From Cuscuta epithymum (Eukaryota > Streptophyta > Magnoliopsida > Solanales > Convolvulaceae), in assembly GCA_945859915.1 (NCBI GenBank), contig CAMAPF010000134.1:964001-1028000 (forward strand): a DNA stretch of 64,000 nt, given 5' to 3'. This document shows, one piece after another, positions 1 to 9,969 of the stretch (the stretch's first letter is position 1; the number at the start of each line of letters is the position of its first letter). Both the position numbers and the translations under genes were made by a program. The notes beneath the pieces were generated by a model, which worked only from the letters and a program-made list of their open reading frames with translations, had not been told where the DNA came from and did not search any database.

Positions 1-354
1 CACAAAACGATGCATTTTTTACATGCCAAACTTTAAGAAGTTTATGAAAATGTCATCAGGTTTTTACTTTAAAATTTCATCTAATCAACTGATTTTATTA
101 AATCAATGACCATGGTTAGTTCTTTTACGTATAATGATAACGAAGAAAAATATATAACTATATATATAATGATAACCATTTAATATGTCATATATTTGTT
201 CATCCTAATTATAAAACTTAATAATTTGAAGTGTACAATTTGAAACTTAGGATTAAATCTAGTTAATCGACTTAATCCGCCAAGAGTAAGTATAGGGCAA
301 TATCTTTATGTACATTGATATGAAAAGTTAGCATTCTCATGGATTTCTGAAGTA

Positions 355-823
355 CTCCTTCCGTATCACATTATCTGTCCCATTTGCTTTTACATGTAAT
401 TTAAGATAATTATTGTAATCTTTACAAAAAGATAAAGAGTGATCTCGTATTATCTTTTCCCCTCATTTTTTTCTTGTTTTTTTATCCTTTTTATTTTAAA
501 CATTATTTTTATCCTTTTTATTTTATCATTTTTAGGTATATTCATCTCTTTTTATATTATCTTTTTCATAATAGCATATCTTTTTTATCTTTATTTTCTT
601 TCTTTTCCTTTTGGTGGTGATATCATGTATCGATTCATGTTAGCCGACCCCAATATCTTTTGGGACTAAGGCTTGGATGTTGTTGTTGTATTGTTACGGT
701 AGCGCTACTGTAGCGATACCCTAACTGTTTTAGGGTGAGTTTCTTTTCACAAAGGGAAATGGGACAATTATTTTGATATGTTTCAAAACGGAAAGTGGGA
801 CAGATAAATTGATACGGAGGGAG
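355..823. mobile_element. Stowaway-type MITE
   Basis: The left end reads CTCCTTCCGTATCACATTAT and the right end is its imperfect inverse (ATACGGAGGGAG), with TA on both outer sides (353-354 and 824-825). These are the terminal features of plant Stowaway (Tc1/mariner-like) MITEs. At 469 bp it is longer than typical, so it may contain extra sequence. A short AT-rich open frame at 439..669 inside it is not a gene. Confidence 0.75.
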
Positions 824-1444
824 TAGATTTTAAGTATGACCAAGCAACATGTGGTCTTGCAGTTACATATAAGATTTGTATCCAACATATGTTGTGAAAA
901 TTAAAAAGAAAGCGTGTGCCTTAAATTAGAATCTCAGTTACCTAAAAAAATGGGCACAACTTTTGAAAATTCAAAAAATCAAACAGAATTCAATTATATC
1001 TGAAGAAAATAAGATTATGTTGATAAATGAATAATTAAACATGAATTTTTTCTAACATGCATAATAATGCACAATATTTTTCTTGATTCGATTCACTTAC
1101 ATCCCTATTTGGAACATGGAAAACTGTAGGGAAAGAAAAATACAGAGGAAAATATAGGGAATATTTGAAAGGAAATAAAAAATGGCAAGAAATGAGTAAA
1201 AAATTACTCAAATACTACGTATCATTTTCTAACGTAAAAATGCACACAGGAAAAATGTATCCTTAGCATTGGTTTTCCTTTCTCTAGCATTTTATTGGAT
1301 TTAAACATACCCTAAGACTATTCCTTGCTGGCAGTTCTGGTTTTGCTAATCCAGTGGAAGTTGAAGGGTATAGTTTGCTTATATATATGTGTGTGTAATA
1401 CATGGGTAAAACATGGCTAAAAAGTTGTTCAATTTTGATTGTAG
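824..1444. other. AT-rich stretch without a recognised gene
   Basis: No coding exon that I could support. It lies directly upstream of an APC2 exon, so it is probably APC2 intron sequence. A 33-nt segment at 1335..1367 with AG/GT-like borders was examined, but its frame does not join the next exon. Confidence 0.4.
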
Positions 1445-2636
1445 AAATTTATCACGGGAATGCTCACCAATTTTGGCAGCATGGCATTGGACCGCATTCA
1501 TAATACCCTAAAGGTACCATTATTGTTGTTATCAACCGTGGATGATTTAGAGGCTTATCCGTCGACATTTCACCAAACACGTAATTTTTGATTTAGCGCA
1601 TTGAATTTTGTAATAATAAGAAAAAGTAAGTTTGTAGTTACTTTTCTGGTTTTATTGGTTGAGGGTATAGTAGAGGATCATTTTAGCTTTTTTTCAAATA
1701 ACTTTTTCCTTATTTTATTCATAAAATATATTTGAAATATAATTTTCTCATAACTCAGCAGAATTAGCCAATTCAACTTTAGTTAGAACTTAATAAATTT
1801 GAGCAGAACCAACCAATTCAGCCGATTTTGGTATTACCAAATGGGCTCTAGAGCCACTTAGGTAAGGGTTTACATTTGGCTAAAATTGTCAAATGAAGAT
1901 GAACTGAATATAATGAAGTTGTGGGGAGCTCAATATTCAAAAGCATATTACTAAATTATACGTAGTATTTCAAATACAGCTTAAATGAAAGAAAATGATA
2001 ATATCCAAAACAGAAATCACTTTAGTTTCAACCTGTGTTATCATACCCAAACCGGCCCAACAGGTCGACCCAGAACCCGGCGACCCGCTTGGAATACCGG
2101 GCCAGATGAGGTCTAACTCACAATTCTCCCTAAACCCCACTTATAACCCGGCTGGAATCCCAGCCCAGAACCCAGAGCCGAGATTTACCCGGCAAACCCA
2201 CAAGTAAAAGTTTCGCCGTAGGGAGGTTTAGAGCCCTAGTCACACCGGAAGAAACCAAGGTGCTTCCCATTCGGCCATAACACCGGATTTGTTTCATTAG
2301 CTCTTTAATAATGATTATCCCTCAATGTTTAAAGTTAAAACATTATTACTGCCTTTTAATAAAGAATAGTAATACCTATTATTACTAATATTATACTGTC
2401 GGATTATGTGTGTGTATATTATATAATTCGTATATAGAGTAGCGTTCCTGTCCAGCCAGCCTGATGGGGACCACTGTCCGGACGAAACAATTTGTGGCCC
2501 TTCCCAGTGGAACTTTTTGATGATTTTTTTGAGCATGTTTTTCATCATTTCTAGTTTATTCCCACCAAATTTCAGCTAAAAATTCAACCGGGAAAGAACC
2601 GGGAAAGCAGTTAAATAATATTTTTAAGAACACTCC

Positions 2637-2687
<51 letters not shown>

Positions 2688-3084
2688 TAGTGTTCCTGTC
2701 AGGACCTCCAAAAACGGACCTCCGTACGGACCTCGGCGTTTAGGCCCCTTCTCTGTGGAATTTTTTGATGAAATTTTTTGAGCATGTTCTTCATCAAGTC
2801 TAGTTTATCCATACCAAATTTCAGCTAAAAATTCCATCGGGAAGGCAGTCAAATGATTTTTTGAAGTTGACTGCGCACTTTATATACATATAAAATGCAG
2901 TTAACTTCCAAAAATTATTTGACTGCCTTCCCGAAGGAAATTTTTAGTTGAAATTTGGTATAGGTAAACTAGACTTGATGAAGAACATGCTAAAAAAATT
3001 TCATCAAAAAATTCCACCGGGAAGAGGCCCAAACGCCGAGGTCCGTACGGAGGTCCGTTTTTGGAGGTCCTGACATGAACTTTC

Positions 3085-3182
<98 letters not shown>

Positions 3183-3351
3183 GGCGTAGAGTTTTTCAAT
3201 TAAGCATTTGATTGTCTTCTCAATTGAATTTTTAGGTTAAATTTGGTAGACATAAACTAGACTTGATGGAGAACATGTTCAAAAATTTTCATCAAAAAAT
3301 TCCACCGAAGAGGGCCCCAAACAGTCTCAGGCCGGCTGGACATGAATTGCC

Positions 3352-3385
<34 letters not shown>

Positions 3386-3782
3386 AAATCTTTCCGGTAA
3401 GGTATACCTTACCGGAGCCGCCGTGAGGCCTCCACGTTTTGAGGGCCTTCCCGGTGGAATTTTTCGATGAAATTTTTTGAGCATGTTCTTCGTCAAGTCT
3501 AGTACATCCATACCAAATTTCAGCAAAAAATTCAATCGGTAAGGCAGTCAAACGATTTTTGGAAGATAACTGCACTTTTTATATACATATAAAACGCAGT
3601 TATCTTCCAAAAATCGTTTGGCTGCCTTCCCGATTGAATTTTTTGCTGAAATTTGGTATGGATGTACTAGACTTGATGAAGAACATGCTCAAAAAATTTC
3701 ATCGAAAAATTCCACCGGGAAGGCCCTCAAAACATGGAGGCCGTACGGAGGCTCCGGTAAGGTATACCTTACCGGAAGAGTT

Positions 3783-3824
<42 letters not shown>

Positions 3825-5699
3825 TTTTTTTGCGATCAACTCTTCTATTTTATAAGCTTATGGTACTTACTGTCATTATTAAATTAATAATCATAATCCC
3901 CCCCCCCTTTATGGATTTAATATGAATAATAATTACACATATTTTATATTTCTTTTTTTAACAAATATTGACCAGGTGTTTAGCCGTTTATCGGGCTGAC
4001 CCTTCAGGTCCTGGTTGACCCTTGACCCTATAACTTTTTCGGGTCACCCTCTGGTCCAGTTTTAACAACATAAGTTTCAACCAATAATGTAACATACGAG
4101 TATGATTTACTTGCTTTTCTCTTCAATATATTAGCAGAAATAGAGCTCGTTTGGTATCACTGGAATTAGTCAAATTTGTTGAAATTGATGAAATTCTTTA
4201 TTTATAAAAAAAGATTTTTTTTGATGAAAATAACTAAAATGGTGTTATACGTTTACTTAAGCCAATTCAGTCAAAAAAGTAAATTCAACTTTACTTATTT
4301 TGATTATTGCACAATTCAACATGTGAAATAAAAAAATACGCGTTTGGTACAAAAGGTGGTCAGAAGCTAAAAATAGGGGCTACCTAATGAGATCAGAGAC
4401 AACACAGTGAATTTAGGCCTTGTTCGGTACCATTTTATTGTTTTTGTTTTTCTGCTTCTTTCAATACCTAAAGGAACAATTTAGAAAACAAGAAAATTTG
4501 TTTTTTTTTTTTGTTTTCAAAATTAACATTGTTAGTGTAAGCAATTAATTCCACTTTTGGTCCTACGAGTTTTGTGCCAATTCCGCCTTTAGTCCACGTC
4601 TTTCACTTTATCCACTTTTGGTACTGACTAATGTTTTTTAACCGTTTGTGGTCCTTTTCCGGCGATTTTAACCATCGGAAACAATGCCGGAAGAACCATA
4701 TATGAGCGAAAACACAATAGTCATGTACCAAAAGTGGACAAAGTGAAAAATGTGGACTAAATGTGGAAATCACCTAAAACTCGTAGGACCAAAAGTGGAA
4801 TTTATTCTAAGTGTAAGTGTGATAATTGAGTTTCACCACTAAGTTGACGATGGATTGCTGTGGCCTGTGGTTCCTCTACGGCTTGGACACCAAAATAAGG
4901 AATAGTGAACGGAGAAAGACATGAGAGAAGAAAATAGTAGTAGTTTTTTTAGTTCATTAGACAACATATATCATAATATCATATACGGAGTACTACGTGC
5001 CATTTATATCACTCAACAAAAAGTTTAGAACAGACACCGTAATGAATGGGCTCTAAAATTAGGGTTTTTATAAAAAAAGATGAATGATGAGTACAGAAGT
5101 CAATAAACGAAATTCATGGCAGCAAGAAGCATGGAAAATCTCGATAAGGAGTGTACTTACAATTCGTAAACTCTACCGAAAATCTTCAGAAATTCTCCAA
5201 ATACTTGTTTTTCTATGAAAACATGACGTTTCTCGTTTCCCCATGTTCCCACGATTCCGTGCAACATAGCATGACAAATTGACAATGAAGTATTACTTCC
5301 TGTGTGTTCGGCATGACAATTGACAATGAAGTATTACTTCCTCTGTGTTACTTTTTTTGTGGTTCAAACATTTCATACTTCACAAATTCAATATCAACCA
5401 TATTATTTCACTTTCTTTAATAAGCGTGCGACTATAAGTAGTACCTCATAGCTTACTTCTTATTTTTTGTAGTATACCATACGACTTTTTGTCTAAGGAT
5501 GACTCCTGATATTATGAATAGACTATAATCCTAAAGTAGCTTGCCCAAGAAACACTTGTTTTTTTTGTGTGTGCAGATGTTTTGCATTGCTGATCCAACA
5601 TATGACAAATCCCTCCAACAGCTCCAAAGCTTCTTATCTGGTCTTGTGGCAGAAGAGAAGTTAGAACTTCGGGATGGAATGTACCTTCTCAAAAAGTGA
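1445..5699 (+). CDS. APC2: Anaphase-promoting complex subunit 2, last two exons (partial)
   Basis: Two exons join in frame: 1445..1513 (23 codons, after ..TTGATTGTAG and before GTACC) and 5577..5699 (40 codons plus TGA, after ..GTGTGTGCAG). The first begins KFITGMLTNFGSMALDRIHN and the second ends EEKLELRDGMYLLKK. This matches my knowledge of the C-terminal winged-helix domain of plant APC2, the cullin-like scaffold of the APC/C ubiquitin ligase, which binds the RING subunit APC11. The 63 residues end at the normal C-terminus. The rest of the gene must lie upstream of the window or in exons I could not identify in the first 1.4 kb. The 4,063-bp intron is unusually large because it carries fold-back and MITE insertions. 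Nothing in the visible part is broken. Both exons are too short to show as long open frames. Confidence 0.85.
2685..3087. mobile_element. Fold-back element copy 2
   Basis: This is a nearly perfect long inverted repeat of about 195 bp per arm around a TA-rich loop (TTTATATACATATAAAA) near 2880..2897. The arms share GGACCTCCAAAAACGGACC-type outer ends and the family core. (TA)n lies on the left, and (CT)n then (TA)n on the right, consistent with a preference for TA-repeat targets. It has no coding capacity and so is non-autonomous. Confidence 0.8.
3083..3178. repeat. (CT)n/(TA)n microsatellite
   Basis: A run of CT dinucleotides is followed by about 37 TA units, part of the TA tract in which the fold-back copies sit. 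Similar (TA)n runs occur at about 2640..2684, 3354..3383 and 3786..3822. Confidence 0.9.
3384..3785. mobile_element. Fold-back element copy 3
   Basis: A roughly 400-bp near-perfect palindrome whose arms (3384..3580 and 3593..3785) pair over almost their whole length around a TATATACATATA loop. The outer ends contain their own small palindrome, CCGGTAAGGTATACCTTACC. (TA)n flanks both sides. The subterminal core is shared with copies 1, 2 and the one at 36401, but the outermost 60 bp differ from them while matching between its own two arms. Confidence 0.85.
4542..4809. mobile_element. Fold-back MITE with ~110-bp arms
   Basis: The left arm from ATTCCACTTTTGGTCCTACG and the right arm from CGTAGGACCAAAAGTGGAAT are inverted copies, with further pairing inward (CCACTTTTGGTAC). 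AGTGTAAG occurs on both flanks (4534..4541 and 4810..4817) as a likely 8-bp target duplication. The superfamily is uncertain (hAT or Mutator-like). Confidence 0.65.
5270..5348. repeat. Two-copy tandem duplication (~38 bp)
   Basis: CATGACA(A)ATTGACAATGAAG followed by TATTACTTCC occurs twice in a row within the last APC2 intron. It looks like a local slippage or repair duplication. Confidence 0.7.
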
Positions 5700-6600
5700 A
5701 GGGTGATTCCTCCAAGTAAATCACAACCAAAAGGATCATAACATTGCTTTATAAAGGTGATACCCTAAACTACCGAATGCGGATCCTCTGTATGGCCTTA
5801 AAGTTGGCTATTTTGCTGTACAAAGATTGTTTCATCAATCAAAGTTTTATTGGTCACGTAATGTGATGCTCGTTGGGCATGACCATGACTCTAGCTTTAA
5901 AGCCATGAAGAGGATCAACATTCCTTGCTGTAACTCTACAAGGGCCTCACTTTTTTGAAGGCAACTTGCATTCTTTTCTCTTAAAAATGCTCAATATTTA
6001 ATATACATTGTTTAGGCTGAGCACATTCTTGTTTTGACCAGAAAATGGATTGAAGATTCATATTCGGAATGTTCTTGCCTCAACATTTGGATGGAATTTA
6101 GAAAAAAACATATTTTTTTATTTAACACATATTAGTGATAAACATAGCTAAACACTAGCTCATACTACTCATAAAAAAACAGAGGTGTTATTTTTACATA
6201 TTTATACCAGCAAAAAGTTATGATTTGACAAAGATCAATAGCAAAAATTTTAAAAAATAAGAGTGAAATTTAGAGTTAAAAAAACTAACAGTAATAAAAT
6301 ACATATACCAATATAATGAAACGTCTTACTGCGAAGTTCAAACAGCAAAATACTTGTATATTCATTTGTCAAAATAATGATAAAGAATCCGCTAGTCATT
6401 AAGTGACAGTCTGACGCAATGTACTATTGTATTGTGACTTAATGATTAACCATAAAAAAACTCCAAACCTTTAATCAGCCAATAATTTATCCTTTTGTTC
6501 TCCAAAAATGTTGTTGGTACACATATTGTCTACTTTACTCCTAGTCGTCTGTCCAAACACACAATTCATTAAAAAGAATTAAAGATGCCTTCTAGACAGA
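5700..6600. other. APC2 3' flank, no further gene seen
   Basis: AT-rich sequence after the APC2 stop codon, probably 3' UTR then intergenic. I found no second reading frame, RNA gene or clear transposon here. Confidence 0.4.
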
Positions 6601-7660
6601 CAACTAGACATGATCTACACAATATGCGTACAAAGTATGTGTACATCAAGCATTATTGTTTGTTTTTTATAACTTAAAAGAATGTTTAGTGTACATATAT
6701 TTTTACACATATGGTGTACACCCTCTTAGTTGTCTGTCTATAAGGCAACACTTAAATGAATTGTCTGTGTATATAGACAATTAGGGGTGTATACCATATG
6801 TGTACAAAAAGTTCGTACCAACAACATTTTGTATCTTACAATATGCGCGTCTATGTATACATTGGTATATGGTGGTGTACAACTGTACATCCTATAAAAC
6901 CATACAAAACATACCATTTCCTTCACCCCTCTCCAATTCTTCTCTTTCATACGAAAATCTCCTTTACATTTTCTTTCTTCTTCATATCTTCCATCTTTCA
7001 TCTCCATCGTCTCTCATCTTCATCATTCTACAAATGAATCACCTCCCATATTCATCTTCCTTAATCATCTTCTATCTTCGTCATATCAATTTGTGTTATA
7101 TTTTATCTTATCTATTTCAACTCCAATGTAGTTGGAGTCGCTAGAAATATAATAGGAGTTGGAGTAAACGGAAATGTTGCTGGAGTTATTATTCGTGCTT
7201 TTGTAAGATATTGTCTGTATCATCCTGATTTTTGACAAAATTTGTTTGTGTGAACAAATTAAATTGAATGCATGAGCACAAACAAAAAGTATGTGTACAA
7301 ACACTTTTTGTCTATAGAATTTATGTCCGTATATAGACATTAATTAGGGTGTAACACATATTGATTTGCGTACTTTTTGCAAAAAAAAGTCAAGGTTAGG
7401 TTGCTCGGGAATCAATATTTGTGTATACAAATATTAGTTGTTTGTACACACAAAAAATGTATGTACTCATACATTTTTGTCTGTTTACACAGACATTGGT
7501 TTCTGTACAACCTAAACTTGACTTCTATGCAACATTTTTGTTTGTGTACATAAAGATTGAAAGCAAACTAGTATCTGTATCTAAACATTATTCGTTTGTG
7601 ATGAATTTTTCAAAATGTTACTTGTTTTTCAATTTCTTTTCTGCCTAAAGACAAATTATA
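6600..7660. repeat. Unclassified AT-rich region rich in TGTACA/TGTGTACA words
   Basis: The words GTGTACA, TGTACAC, GTCTGT and TATAGACA recur on both strands throughout. One clear inverted pair is at about 6704..6736 and 6774..6806 (ACACATATGGTGTACACC versus its inverse). Similar words reappear near 39000..39060 and 39945..39990. It resembles a non-autonomous transposon or its subterminal repeats, but I could not define ends or a target duplication. Confidence 0.35.
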
Positions 7661-8460
7661 TCACTATTCAACATGACATAGAAAATATTTTATAAACCCC
7701 TCGCAACTAAAATTCAGCACCCATTTATCTTAAATTTATGGTAACTATCCGGTGACTCAAACATAATTGTTTTAATTTTTAGCGCACAGATAAAAAATAA
7801 AGGTTAATAGTGAAGCACAAATTCTTTATCATAAAAGAAAAAAGGAGTTTATCTTAGAATAGATGAAGAAAGAATGAATGAAATTCATTTGAGACGGAGA
7901 GAATATTTGATAGGTATGTATTTCCTCTGTCTCAATAAACTTTACTAATTCTCTTTATTTAGCCCATTTGAGAAACTTTATCATTTCTATTTTAAGTCAG
8001 TAAGTCACGTCTTTTGGAGCCCACATGACCACAGTGACCTAACCTACCTGGAGTGATGTCACCGTCTTTTGGAGCAATGTCACTGTTCATGTTGCACTCG
8101 TCATTCGATTTTACTCTTATGACGGCGCAGATCTCAGGAACCTTGTAATGGTATGACAATTATATTTATAAATATTGACATCTAAGTTACTAGCGAGGCA
8201 AGGGGCTAGGGCAGTAGCGGTGCAGTGGCTGAGGATGTGTTTGTAGGGGAATGGGGTGGACTATGTCCAAACTGATGGGATGGGGTAGTGACTGGGGTTG
8301 TGGACCATGATGGGAAGTAGTGGGGCCCCACTGGGCGGAGCGGCATGTCGGGCAAGGAAGCAAGTCACTGGGTGAGGGCCTCAGGCAAGGGAAGTGGCGG
8401 AAGGGGTGACTGAAAGGAGGTCACCGGGAGAGACACAAGGTCACTCGTGGCGGGTCACCA
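7661..8460. other. Intergenic sequence with no recognised gene
   Basis: AT-rich to about 8.0 kb, then G-rich with repeated GGTCACT and GTGACCT words. AGTGACCTAACCT at about 8035 is inverted relative to AGGTTAGGTCACT just right of element E1 (about 21946..21958), so E1 may have landed inside an older inverted-repeat element. Confidence 0.3.
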
Positions 8461-8468
8461 TGCCAGTA

Positions 8469-9306
8469 TAGTGATGGACCCGGGTCGGGTACGGGTCGGG
8501 CCTAGGCTCGGCCGGGTCTGGATGGCAATGGTTCTAAGCCCGGGACCGGCCCAGTTGTCTACCGGTTCTGGGTCGGGTCTGGTTCTATTTTTTTTGTTTT
8601 CTTGATTATTTCATCCCCTACCCCCCATCCCCCAAACTCATCGGAAACACCCAGCCCAGCCCAGCCCATTTAAACCCAGCCCAAACAAAAAAAGGCTCGA
8701 ACAGGCCGGGCTGGTTCGCATTTTACCTAGTCATGGACCCGGTTCGGGCCGCCCGGCCCGGGACTGGCCCGGCCCGCTACTGTGCGGGCCCGGAACCGGC
8801 CTGGTTCTCGGGTCCGGGTCTGGGTCGGGCCTAGGCCCGGTGGGGGGGGGCGGGTCCGGGCTCGGGCCTTGTATTTGGCGAACCGGCCCGGCCGGGTCGG
8901 GCCCGGGTCCGGGCCTAATTGATTTTTTTTTTTTCACTTTTTGGGGTTCCACCTAGGTTGGGCTTGATGGTTAGGAGGGGTTTTGGGGGGGTAGGGGGTG
9001 GGGGGGTTAGGAAAGCAAAAAAAAAAAAAATAACCAAACCGGAGGCCCGGCCCCGCCCAGATCCGGTGGCTACCCGGACCGGTCCCAGGCCTTCCTTCCA
9101 AAAAAAAAGCCCGACCGAGCCTGGACTGGAACCAGCCCGGCCCGGGTCCATGACTAATTTTACCTGTCCCGGGACCGCCCCCGGTTACAATCTAAAACCG
9201 GGCCTAGACCCGAAACCGATACTTGGTTCCCAGGCCGGGCCGGGCCCCTACAGTACCGGGCCGGTCCGGTTCCCAGGTCGGGTGGCCCGAATCGAGTCCA
9301 CCACTA
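8469..9306. mobile_element. hAT-like non-autonomous element (outer)
   Basis: The ends TAGTGATGGACCCGGGTCGG and the inverse TAGTGGTGGACTCG.. form an imperfect terminal inverted repeat. The flanks TGCCAGTA (8461..8468) and TGCCGGTA (9307..9314) are an 8-bp target duplication with one mismatch, typical of hAT transposons. The interior is GGGCC/CCCGG-rich with no transposase. It is interrupted by a second, related element at 8728..9156. Confidence 0.75.
8728..9156. mobile_element. hAT-like MITE nested in the outer element
   Basis: A perfect 15-bp terminal inverted repeat, TAGTCATGGACCCGG, with the exact 8-bp target duplication ATTTTACC on both sides (8720..8727 and 9157..9164). The 429-bp interior is made of GGGCCCGG-type GC-rich arms around an A/T and G-rich centre. 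A second copy of the same family is at 25341..25771. Open frames in it are by-products of the GC-rich repeat. Confidence 0.88.
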
Positions 9307-9438
9307 TGCCGGTAGCTCACAAGAAAGTATGTCACTAGAAGGTGAAGTAATTGACACTTTTGCCGCCGAGGTGAGTTTCATTGGGCCGATGGTAGTCATT
9401 GTGGCAGAGGTCACTGCAGCAGAAGTCATTGTGGCAGG

Positions 9439-9900
9439 TGATAGAGTATATGGGCCTGGACCCCATGGCCCACATACTCAACGGCCCAAAAGACACCAGC
9501 GGGACACCCGCATCGCCCAGAGGCACGTAGCGTCCAAGAGAGAAGATGTCGCCTGATTTCTATGAACCGCATCGTCCGTGGCCCGCGTCGTCCATGGACC
9601 GCGTCGTCCATGGACCGCATCGTCCATGGACCGCATCGTCCGGACTTCGTCCGGGCGAATGTATTTTCCTATTTTTGTACTAAGTGTTGTACTCAGCCCA
9701 TTAGTGGCCTTATTCGCCCAAAGAAGGCATGGTTATGGTAATGGGCCTCCTAAGCCCAAGGCTAGGGGCCCAAATCTGCATTTTTACCTATAAATAGACC
9801 CCAAGGGGCTAATTATGGGGATTCTTTTCCAATTTGAGAAATATAATTACTCACTTTCTCTCTCTAGCTCTCACTTCTCTCTAGAATTAATACTCCATCA
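9439..9900 (+). repeat. E1 5' LTR
   Basis: 462 bp, TG...CA. It begins TGATAGAGTATATGG and ends ATACTCCATCA; the two ends are themselves an 11-bp inverted pair with one mismatch. A TATA box (CTATAAATAG) lies at about 9789. Five tandem 16-bp units (CCGCATCGTCCATGGA and variants) lie at 9567..9646. Open frames inside the LTR are not genes. Confidence 0.95.
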
Positions 9901-9902
9901 TT

Positions 9903-9920
9903 TGGTGCTTTCATTGAGAG
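9903..9920 (+). promoter_or_regulatory. E1 primer-binding site
   Basis: TGGTGCTTTCATTGAGAG starts 2 nt after the LTR, where minus-strand DNA synthesis would be primed by a tRNA ending in CCA. I could not assign the tRNA. E3 has the near-identical TGGTGCTCTCGTTGAGAG at the same place. Confidence 0.7.
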
Positions 9921-9969
9921 CCTAGAACAGATCAAGTGAGTACCCCTCGTCGCTACTAGACGCAACAGA

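Larger units (their letters stand above)
2436..3354. mobile_element. Fold-back element copy 1, split by copy 2
   Basis: The left half (about 2436..2640) and right half (about 3187..3354) are inverted relatives of each other and of the copies at 2685, 3384 and 36401. They share a subterminal core near TTGAGCATGTT and CAAATTTCAGC. The two halves are separated by a TA-rich tract that contains the complete copy 2. The uninterrupted copies have a short TA-rich hairpin loop at this point, so copy 2 has inserted into the loop of copy 1. The outer borders are in TA-rich sequence. The outer part of the left arm does not match the right arm well. Confidence 0.7.

Noticed and set aside
1335..1367. Extra APC2 exon
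   Set aside because: Has AG and GT borders, but its reading frame does not join the exon at 1445 without a stop.
2990..3887. Open frames ending in IYIYIY runs
   Set aside because: Translations of (TA)n and of the fold-back elements.
8731..9338. Proline/glycine/arginine-rich open frames
   Set aside because: They lie in GC-rich hAT-like MITEs (also at 25133..25604), where all frames tend to stay open.
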